From: JBMDXK01 sp048594375
GTDB lineage: Bacteria; Pseudomonadota; Alphaproteobacteria; Rhizobiales; Methylopilaceae
Length of the DNA stretch: 35,731 nucleotides
Direction: 5' to 3'
Assembly (NCBI GenBank): GCA_048594375.1
Contig: JBMDXK010000033.1
Location: 1-35,731 of the forward strand
This document shows, one piece after another, positions 7,496 to 16,100 of this stretch (position 1 is the first letter of the stretch; every line of letters begins with the position of its first letter). The notes under the pieces are model-generated. The model did not search any database. It was not told the origin of the DNA and was given only the letters and a program-made list of their open reading frames with translations. The position numbers were made by a program, and so were the translations under genes.

Positions 7496-8686
7496 ATGTC
7501 CGCTTGCACACAATCACGCTTCCCCTTTTTCCCGCGTGTTGGCGGTATGTTTGCTGCCCTGATAATGGCAGCATGTACCATGAACGATGCACCGCCTTCT
7601 GCCACCGCCAACTATGCCCCACCACCCGCCACCACATCCCTCGGCTCTGGTCAGGTCAAAACAGCGCTGATTTTACCCCTCTCCGCTTCTGGAAATGCAG
7701 GAAATACAGCGCGCGCAATGAAAAATGCCGCCGAAATGGCGCTGGAAGAATTTGATGCCCCGAATGTACAGATCATTGTCAAGGATGATCGCGGAACCCC
7801 TCAAGGCGCTCAAGCTGCCGCTCAGGAAGCCATCAATGACGGTGCAGAAATTATAATTGGACCTTTGTTCTCACCAGCGGTTGCCGCTGCGGGTCAGGTT
7901 GCGGCGGGCAGCTCAATTCCCGTCATCGGCTTTTCATCCGATAGCAATGTCGCCTCACGGGGTGTTTATCTTCTCAGCTTTCTGCCTCAAAGCGATGTCG
8001 AACGCATTATCAGCCATGCGGTGCGCAGCGGAAAAAAATCATTTGCCGCTCTTCTGCCAGATAATGCCTATGGTTCTGTGGTTGAAGGCGCATTCCAGGA
8101 AGCCATTGCCCGTCATGGCGCACGGGTGGTTGCTTTGGAACGTTATGGCTCTGGCAAAACCCAACAGCAAGAAGCGGGAAAACGCATTGCCGCCGCACTG
8201 GAACAGGCAGATGCGATTTTTATTCCGGACGGCTCCGATGCACTGCCGGAATTGATGGCAACACTCCGCAGCAACGGATTATCCACACCAAAAACCATGG
8301 TATTAGGGTCAGGATTATGGGATGATCCCACCCTCCTGCGCACCGCAGGGCTGGAAGGTGCGGTTTTCGCAGCACCGGATAAATCCGGTTTCAGCAGCTT
8401 TTCAGCGCGTTATAGCCAGCGGTATGGTTCCGCTCCGGTGCGCACTGCAACGCTTGCCTATGATGCAACCTTGCTGGTGGCCGCTCTTACAAAAACCCAA
8501 GGCGTGAACCGCTTTTCCGAATCTGCTCTGACCACGCCTTCCGGCTTTCAAGGGCTGGATGGCCTGTTCCGCTTCCGCGCGGATGGCACCAATCAACGGG
8601 GATTAGCAGTTTATGAAGTGCAAGCAGACGGATCGCGGGTAATCTCACCCGCACCGCGCAGTTTTGACCAACTGGCGGGATTGTGA
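7496..8686 (+). CDS. LppC/LpoA-like penicillin-binding protein activator lipoprotein
   Basis: Predicted outer-membrane lipoprotein of 396 residues with a periplasmic-binding-protein type I fold. The N-terminus has a hydrophobic stretch ending in ALIMAAC, a usable lipobox, followed by a Pro/Ala-rich linker. The fold begins at VKTALILPLSASGNAG, with EIIIGPLFSPAVAAA, IPVIGFSSDSN and FAALLPDNAYGSVVEGAF. In E. coli the C-terminal half of LpoA matches this fold and stimulates PBP1A; the shorter alphaproteobacterial relatives lack the N-terminal TPR half, as here. It diverges from rsmI. A strong hairpin terminator follows at 8741. Confidence 0.85.
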   Translation: MSACTQSRFPFFPRVGGMFAALIMAACTMNDAPPSATANYAPPPATTSLGSGQVKTALILPLSASGNAGNTARAMKNAAEMALEEFDAPNVQIIVKDDRGTPQGAQAAAQEAINDGAEIIIGPLFSPAVAAAGQVAAGSSIPVIGFSSDSNVASRGVYLLSFLPQSDVERIISHAVRSGKKSFAALLPDNAYGSVVEGAFQEAIARHGARVVALERYGSGKTQQQEAGKRIAAALEQADAIFIPDGSDALPELMATLRSNGLSTPKTMVLGSGLWDDPTLLRTAGLEGAVFAAPDKSGFSSFSARYSQRYGSAPVRTATLAYDATLLVAALTKTQGVNRFSESALTTPSGFQGLDGLFRFRADGTNQRGLAVYEVQADGSRVISPAPRSFDQLAGL

Positions 8687-8740
8687 CGCATAAGGACAAA
8701 TACCTCATATATCGCCGCTATTCATGAAGATGAATAAAGC

Positions 8741-8767
8741 AAACGCATAAAATGATTATGCGTTTTT
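8741..8767 (+). terminator. Intrinsic terminator with AATGA loop, end of the LpoA-like gene
   Basis: AAACGCATAA (8741-8750) pairs perfectly with TTATGCGTTT (8756-8765) around the loop AATGA, and the T-run continues two more bases. The complement strand also has an A/T-rich flank, so it can serve the convergent gene at 8836-9261. The core ATAAAATGATTAT is shared with the other palindromes in this window. Confidence 0.75.
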
Positions 8768-8788
8768 GCTGTTTTAGCGCAGATTTTA

Positions 8789-8813
8789 CCAAATAAAACG
8801 ATCGCTTTATTGG
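8789..8813. repeat. Interspersed palindromic repeat, copy E
   Basis: CCAAATAAAA (8789-8798) mirrors the right-hand CTTTATTGG around CGATCG. Bases from about 8784 (TTTTACCAAATAAAACGATC) match the reverse complement of copy D downstream of ndvB at 18581-18614. It sits in the convergent gap between the LpoA-like and DUF2846-type genes. Confidence 0.6.
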
Positions 8814-8835
8814 AAATCCGCTATAAAATTTGGGA

Positions 8836-9261
8836 TTAATATTTTCCTTTAAACACCAAGGGTGCTACTTCTGCTTGAGCAGAAGAAGAGACAATCTGCG
8901 CCAAATTTGGGCGACCGACCAAAAATCCCATATTGATGCTGCATTTTACATAATGTGTTTGATTGGCTTCTGCCTTCACTTGGGTAGAGCGCGTCACTTC
9001 TGTCTTGGCCGATACTTCGTGCGTACCCGGTTCCAGATCCACAAAAAATGCACTGTTGGGAGTGCACGTTCCTGTTTCTCGACCGTTTACACGAACTGTT
9101 GGCTGAACTGCTGCACCCATTACTCCATCACGATACACAACAATACGGCTTTGGCCTCGCGCTGGAGGCGCAGTGGCTTCTGGCGCATCTTTGACAGCCA
9201 CCCCTGAGGCACATCCTGAAACCAACGCACCCATCAGAATAGTCAAAAACACCAGCCGCAT
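8836..9261 (-). CDS. DUF2846-type small lipoprotein
   Basis: Small exported lipoprotein of 141 residues. The signal peptide MRLVFLTILMGALVSGC ends in a clear lipobox (LVSGC, Cys17). The mature part has SRIVVYRDGVMGAAVQPTVR, VNGRETGTCTPNSAFFVDL, and EPGTHEVSAKTEV, the pattern of DUF2846 proteins (a beta-rich fold with 'vyvyR....G....v.vnG...g.l..g.y....v.pG.h'). Function is unknown for the family. The start at ATG 9261 has GGGAGAG six bases ahead. It is monocistronic, convergent with the LpoA-like gene and divergent from tRNA-Thr. Confidence 0.75.
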   Translation of the reverse strand: MRLVFLTILMGALVSGCASGVAVKDAPEATAPPARGQSRIVVYRDGVMGAAVQPTVRVNGRETGTCTPNSAFFVDLEPGTHEVSAKTEVTRSTQVKAEANQTHYVKCSINMGFLVGRPNLAQIVSSSAQAEVAPLVFKGKY

Positions 9262-9475
9262 AACACTCTCCCATTAATCTAAAAATTGCATCCAGATTGT
9301 TAATCTCCCCTTTATTAGTATGTCAATCGCCACAATGAGAATTACACATGAATTGTTCTGTGTTTTTTATAGAAGAAAAAAATATTTACTGGCAAAATAA
9401 TTTGCCAATAAATGACACTGCTGTCGCAAAAAATCTTTTGACGGACTTCCATGAATCCGATATTTTTCTTCAAAA

Positions 9476-9551
9476 GCCGCATTAGCTCAGTTGGTAGAGC
9501 ACGTCATTCGTAATGATGGGGTCGCTGGTTCGATTCCGGCATGCGGCACCA
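9476..9551 (+). tRNA. tRNA-Thr (anticodon CGU)
   Basis: Complete cloverleaf of 76 bases including an encoded CCA. The acceptor GCCGCAT (9476-9482) pairs perfectly with ATGCGGC (9541-9547), followed by discriminator A and CCA. The D arm is GCTCAGTTGGTAGAGC. The anticodon stem is CGTCA/TGATG with loop TTCGTAA, giving anticodon CGT at 9509-9511, which reads ACG. The T arm is GCTGG-TTCGATT-CCGGC. No integrase gene or repeated 3' end is seen nearby, so it is not an obvious attachment site. Confidence 0.96.
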
Positions 9552-9710
9552 GTTTTATTGTATAGTTTTAATAATTTAAACACTGCGCGATCATTGCGCT
9601 TAGCCGGTGCTTTTGTCTTACCGGAAAATCGTGAACGTTGCTTTTACTGCAATTATTCCGAATAGAACGAACGTGAACAAAATGATTATGGGTTTTTGCT
9701 ATAACCTCAT

Positions 9711-9731
9711 ACATATAAAATGATTATATGT
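9711..9731. repeat. Palindromic hairpin with AATGA loop
   Basis: ACATATAA (9711-9718) pairs perfectly with TTATATGT (9724-9731) around AATGA. The loop and adjoining TAA/TTA are identical to the terminator at 8741-8765 although the outer stem differs, so the two look like related elements whose stems diverged with compensating changes. Confidence 0.6.
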
Positions 9732-9792
9732 TTCAGACTATAAGTCATGGTTTGGTTGCAAAGTTTTTTACTGTTTCGCATTTCCCTATGGA

Positions 9793-9845
9793 TTAGCTAC
9801 GCTGGCCGTTGGTTCCAAATAAAAGTGATCATTTACTTTGGAACC
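9793..9845. repeat. Interspersed palindromic repeat, copy A (with 20-base module)
   Basis: The 20-base module TTAGCTACGCTGGCCGTTGG (9793-9812) runs into a palindrome: GGTTCCAAA at 9811-9819 mirrored by TTTGGAACC at 9837-9845, centred on TGATCA (9826-9831). The same module plus palindrome occurs as copy B at 28616-28664, and the module alone occurs inverted inside a transposase remnant at 33175-33194. Confidence 0.7.
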
Positions 9846-10128
9846 CAATTATTACACTTTTTACACACGACCGATAACCTATAAAAATATCATTTTGTTT
9901 CAAGCTATTGCCCAATACCCGTCATTCTGCAATGATGCAGAAGTTCATGTGTTGTGCGTTGCTGATGCAGCCTGTTTGCTGCTTTGTCAGCGGAACCAAC
10001 CCCTTACAAAGTTCATTGTATCTGCATACCCGCATTGACTATTTTTCTGCGGCACAATTCCAAAATCTGCATTTTTTATTGCGAACCTTGCTTTGCTCAA
10101 AATAATTATTAAGAAAGCCATTCCAAGC

Positions 10129-13100
10129 ATGCGCGACCGCCGTTCAATCCTCCGCTCTGCCCCCACTCCTCCATGGGATTCTCTTTGCCCTATCCGCGAA
10201 GAACTGTTCAGCATCGAGCGGCTTGAACAGCACGCTCTCAGCCTTGCTGCCGAACAAGCCATAACGTTCAAACCCAAAAAAGTAATGGCGCTTACTGCGC
10301 GGCTTAAAGAAAATGCCGGCGTGCTGCTTTCCGCCTATCGCGCCAGCGCCGCTACCCTTGAGGCAGGACTGCCTATTGTTCCCGCCGCGGAATGGCTGCT
10401 CGATAATTATCATGTAGTGGAAGCGCAAATTGATGAAATCCGCAACGATCTGCCGCCGGGTTATTACCGCCAGTTGCCCAAATTAAAAGACGGCCCCTTT
10501 GCAGGTTACCCGCGCGTTTTTGGTATTGCGTGGGCCTTTGTTGCCCATACAGACAGCTATTTCGAGCCGACCATGCTGCGCCGCTTTGTTCAGGCATATC
10601 AAAATGTACAGGTGCTTACCATTGGTGAATTGTGGGCAACGGCTATCACTTTGCGCTTTGTGCTGTTGGAAAATCTGCGCCGCCTTGCTGTGCAAATCCG
10701 TGATGGGCATCGCATGCGCACTCAAGCTGACAGGCTGGCTGATCGCATTCTTGGCACCGCAGAAACACCTGCCGAACCCATGATCGCAGTACTTGAACCT
10801 CTGGAACAGGCTCCTATCGATGAATTGTTTGCAGCGCAACTCGCCAAACGGCTGCGCAACCTTGATCCCGCTGTCACCCCTGCCTACGCATGGCTGGATC
10901 AACAGCTTGAAAAACAAGGAACATCTATTGATGAAGTGGTTGCCCATGCTCAACAACGGCAAGGAGCATCCAACGTTTCGATGCGCAATGTCATCACCAG
11001 TATGCGCGCCTTATCAGAGCTTGACTGGGCAGAATGGATGGAAAGCGTCAGCGCCGTTGACGTAATCCTGCGGCAGGATACGGCTTTCCAGCGCATGGAC
11101 TTCCAGACCCGCAATCTTTACCGCAGCGCCATTGAAGATCTGGCGCGCGGCTCCTCTCTGGAAGAAACAGACGTTGCCCGCCGCGCTCTTGCGCGGGCAG
11201 ATCAGATGGTGGATGAAAATCCTGCATCCCGTGACGTTGGCTATCATCTCATTGCAACAGGACGGCGTGCATTTGAAAACGCTATCGGCTTTCGTCCCCG
11301 CTGGCGGGCATGGCCTGCCCGTCTGAGCGTGCGCTGGGGGTTGAAAGGCTATGTTGGCGCCCTCGCCTTTACAACAGCATTGTTGCTGGCTATCGCCCTG
11401 TGGACTGTAAGCGGATCCGCAGTAAGTATGCCAATACTGCTCCTGCTGGGTGCTTTTGGCTTCTTTGTGGCGTGGGATAGCGCAACGGCACTGGTTAATC
11501 GTGCCGTGACTACTCTCATTGGCGCAACGACTCTGCCCGCACTGGATCTGGAAGGAGGCATACCTGAAAATCTGCGCACCATGGTGGTTGTTCCCACGTT
11601 GCTGGCCTCGGAAACCAGCGTTCATGAAATGGTGGAGCAGCTTGAAGTACACCATCTGGCCAGCTCCGGCGGCGCTTTGAGCTTCGCAGTATTGACAGAC
11701 TGGATGGACGCCGATGCTGAAATGCAAGCGGGCGATGACGATTTGCTGGCAACGGCACAAGCAGAGATTGCAGATCTGAATGCACGTTATCCGACACCCC
11801 ATGGCCACGCGCGTTTCTTTCTGCTGCATCGCAAAAGGCTTTTCAATGCCAAAGATGGCATATGGATGGGCTGGGAACGCAAACGTGGGAAATTGCATGA
11901 ACTCAACCGGCTGTTGCGCGGCCATACCGACACCAGCTTTATCACCATCCCGCCTGATCTCCCTACTAACGTGCGCTACGTTATTACACTGGATAGCGAT
12001 ACCCGTTTACCCCGCGATACTGTACGCCGTCTGGTGGGCAAAATGGCGCATCCGCTCAACCGCGCCCGTCTTGCCGGGGATGGCAGACGCGTCATCGATG
12101 GCTATGGCATTATGCAGCCGCGCGTTACGCCTTCTTTACCGCTTGGAAATGAAGGCTCTTTCTACCAGCAGGTCTATTCTGCGCCCGGCGGTATGGATGC
12201 TTATGCGGCCGCAATTTCTGATGTCTATCAGGATTTGTTTGGCGAAGGCTCCTACACCGGCAAAGGCATCTATGATGTGGATGTTTTCGAGCAAACCCTT
12301 GCGGGACGCGTTAAAGAAAACAGGCTCTTGAGCCATGATCTGTTTGAAGGCACCTTTGCACGCGCTGGCCTTGCCTCCGATGTGGAAGTGGTGGAAGAAT
12401 TTCCCGCCCGTTTTGATGTCTGCGCCAAACGCCAACACCGCTGGACACGGGGGGACTGGCAATTGCTGCCCTATATGATGTGCCGCGGCGGCGTGCCTGC
12501 GGTCGGCCGCTGGAAAATGATTGATAATCTGCGTCGCACGTTATCTGCCCCCTTCACATTCCTAGCCTTTATTATCGGCTGGACGCTGCCTCCGCTGGCA
12601 GCGTCTATCTGGACAGCACTGGTCATTGCAGCCATTGCTTTGCCCTCATTCCTGCCCGTATTGTGCGCGGTGCTGCCGCGCAATAACCGCACCACCAAGA
12701 GCAGCCATTTCTATGCTCTGGGCAATGATTTGCGCATGGCAGCCTCTCAAACAGCACTGAACATCGCCTTTACAGCGGTACAAGGCTGGCTGATGGTTGA
12801 TGCTATTGTCCGCACGCTCTATCGTCTTTATATCAGCCGCCGCAACATGCTGGAATGGACCACAGCTGCTCAATCCCAATGCAAACCACAGCCCGACATT
12901 GCCGGATATTACAGCCAGATGATTGCTCCGGTCATCTTATCTCTGCTGGCAGCACTCCTGATCTTCGCTGTCTCACCGTGGAGTCTTGTTGTTGCAGCCC
13001 CTGTTCTGCTGGCATGGATAAGCGCACCTGCGCTTGCCTATTGGGTCAGCCGTCCGGCACGAACCAGCTCTGCTGCGCCATTGTCGCGCGATGAAGCTTC

Positions 13101-16100
13101 CGCGCTCCGGTTGATTGCCCGTAAAACATGGCGCTATTTTGAAACCTTTGTTACAGAAGCCGACAACTTCCTTCCTCCCGATAATTTCCAGAATGACCCC
13201 AAACCTATTGTTGCACGCCGAACATCGCCCACCAATATCGGGCTTTATCTGTTGTCCACGGTGACAGCCCATGATTTTGGCTGGACAGGATTGCTCTCCA
13301 CCCTTGAACGCATGGAAGCAACACTTGCAACACTCAAAAAAATGGATACCTATCGCGGTCATTTTTACAACTGGTATGCCACGGCAGATCTGCGGGTTCT
13401 GGATCCGCCCTATGTCTCCTCGGTCGATAGCGGCAATCTGGCAGGCCACCTGATTGCTGTCAGCAACGCCTGCAAAGAGTGGGGCGCACTTGCTCCATCT
13501 CGTCACGCACTGATACAGGGAATTGCCGATCATATAGAAATGGCACGCTCTGAATTATCCGCCTTACCGCAGAGCGATCACCCCGCGCGGCATTCCTTGC
13601 AGAGTTTGCTGAATGAAATGGATGCTGTGCTTTCCAACGGATATAGCCCTGTATTTCTGTCCACAATGATGCCTCTCAGCATTCGTGCTGCCTGTTTAAC
13701 CGATGCGATTATGGGAGAAGTTGGCGAAGAGGCGGCCACGGAATTAGTTTTCTGGATAAAAGCGCTTGAACGCACTGTTCACGAACATCAGCGCGATGCC
13801 GTTGAGTTGGAAAACAATGCCAATGCAATTGCCGAGCGGCTGGACTTTCTCGGCGATGCCCTGCACAGCCTGGCGATGAAGATGGATTTCGCATTCCTGC
13901 TGGAACCCAAACGCAAATTGCTTTCTATAGGCTTTTCTCTCGCCGACAACCACCTTGATGAAAACTGCTATGATCTTCTTGCATCAGAAGCGCGGTTAGC
14001 CAGCTTATTTGCCATTGCCAAAGGGGATGTGCCGGTGAAACACTGGTTCCGGCTAGGGCGTTCGGCCACCCCGATGGGCAAGCAATCCGCTCTGATCTCG
14101 TGGTCGGGTTCGATGTTTGAATATCTCATGCCTTCGCTGGTAATGCGCGCTCCCGCAGGCAGCCTGCTGGAACAAACCAACCGGCTGATTGTGGCGCGCC
14201 AGCAGGAATATGGTCAGGCTTTGGGTACGCCATGGGGCATTTCTGAATCCGCTTACAACGCCCGTGATATGGAATTTACCTACCAGTATTCCAACTTCGG
14301 TGTTCCCGGACTTGGCCTTAAGCGGGGTCTTGCAGAAAATACCGTTATTGCACCCTACGCAACCGGCCTTGCAACGATGGTTGATCCCCGCGGCGCTTTG
14401 AAAAACTTCTCTCTCCTTGAAACCATGGGGGGCAGCGGCACATTCGGTTTTTATGAAGCACTGGACTTTACGCCCTCACGGGTGCCTGAAGGCCAGACGG
14501 CTGCGGTTGTGCGTAATTTCATGGCACACCATCAGGGGATGACCATTGTCGCCATTTCCAATACACTCAATGGTGGACGTATGCGCACACGGTTCCATGC
14601 CGAGCCAATTATTCAGGCGACCGAACTGCTGCTGCAAGAACGTGTGCCACGGGATGTAACCGTTGCGCATCCGCGCGCAGAAGAAGTTAAAACCGCAACC
14701 GCCAATCTGATACCGGATATACCTGAAGTCCGCCATCTTGGCTTGCCGCAGGAAGTGTCTCCGGTCACGCATCTGCTCTCCAATGGCAGCTATGCCGTTA
14801 TGCTGACTTCTGCCGGCTCAGGGTATAGCCGCTGGGGGGATATTCAGGTAACACGCTGGCGGGAAGACGCCACGCGGGACGATTGGGGTGCGTATATTTT
14901 TGTGCGCGATACCGAAAGCGGGCAAGTATGGTCCACAGCGTATCAACCCACAACCATGCTTCCCAACACTTATGATGTCATTTTCTCGGAAGATCGCGCT
15001 GAAATTCTGCGCCATGATGGCACCATCACCACCGCAACAGATATTCTTGTCTCATCCGAGGATAATGCCGAAGTGCGCCGTGTGACGCTTACCAATAGCG
15101 GCACCACCACCCGCACCTTTGATCTGACGTCTTACAGCGAGCTTGTTCTGGCCGAAGCTGCCGCAGATATGGCGCACTCCACATTTTCAAAAATGTTTGT
15201 CCAAACCGAATTTCTAGCCGAACGCGGTGCCATCATTGCCACACGCCGCCGCCGCTCACCCCATGAACCGGAAATATGGGCGGCGCATCTGGCAGTGGTG
15301 GAAGGAACAACGGAAGGCGAGATCACGATTGAAACGGATCGCGCCCGCTTTATCGGTCGTGGCTGGACAGCAGGCACAGCAACCGCACTGAACGGCTCCC
15401 CGCTTTCAAATACAGTTGGCACGGTGCTTGATCCGGTGTTTGCACTGCGTCGGCGTGTGCGGATCAAGCCCGGAAAAAGCGCCCGTGTGGCCTTCTGGAC
15501 ACTGGTGGCTGGCAGCCGTGAAGAAATACTTGATCTGATTGACAGGCATCATGATGCCAGTGCCTATGATCGCGCTCTCACTCTGGCTTGGACACAGGCG
15601 CAGGTGCAATTGCGCCACCTTGAAATGAAAACGACAGAAACCGCAGATTTCCAGCGGTTGGCTGCGCACATCATCTATGCCGATTCCCGTCTGCGCCCTC
15701 CTTCCGAGGACATAGCACGCGGCGCAGGACCACAGGCACATTTGTGGCCACACGGCATTTCCGGTGATATTCCCATCATTGTTCTGCGCATTGATGATAT
15801 TCAGGATATAGCCGCGGTGCGCCAGTTATTGAGAGCGCACGAATATTGGCGCATCAAAAAACTTCCCGTTGATCTGGTGATTATCAATGAACGCGCCTCA
15901 TCCTATGTGCAGGATTTGCAAATTGCCATTGAAACGGCTGTGCGCACCAGCCAGTCACGCCCACGCTTTGACAAGCATTCCGTACGGGGAGAAGCTTTCA
16001 CGCTGCGCGCGGATCTTATCAGTAAAGAGGCACGCCTTTATTTGCAAGCGGTTGCGCGGGTCGTTTTATCCGCCCGGCGCGGTGGCATAGCCGATCAGTT

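Larger units (their letters stand above)
9552..10128. other. Intergenic region between tRNA-Thr and ndvB, repeat-bearing
   Basis: About 580 A/T-rich bases with no convincing gene. It carries the AATGA-loop hairpin at 9711-9731, a related ACAAAATGATTATGG at about 9677-9691, and the long palindromic repeat copy A at 9793-9845. Short reading frames here lack ribosome sites and family resemblance. Promoters for ndvB presumably lie in the last 250 bases, but I see no clear -35/-10 pair. Confidence 0.6.

Noticed and set aside
9476..9551. tRNA-Thr as an integration site for a genomic island
   Set aside because: No integrase and no duplicate of the tRNA 3' end was seen downstream; ndvB and carbonic anhydrase follow instead.
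8741..9845. Cluster of palindromes as a CRISPR array
   Set aside because: Units are unevenly spaced, unequal in length and not separated by unique spacers of constant size, and there are no cas genes.
11014..11925. 303-codon open frame antisense to ndvB
   Set aside because: It is fully inside a confidently assigned gene, has low-complexity Cys/Gln/His-rich sequence without family motifs, and arises from the codon bias of the sense strand.
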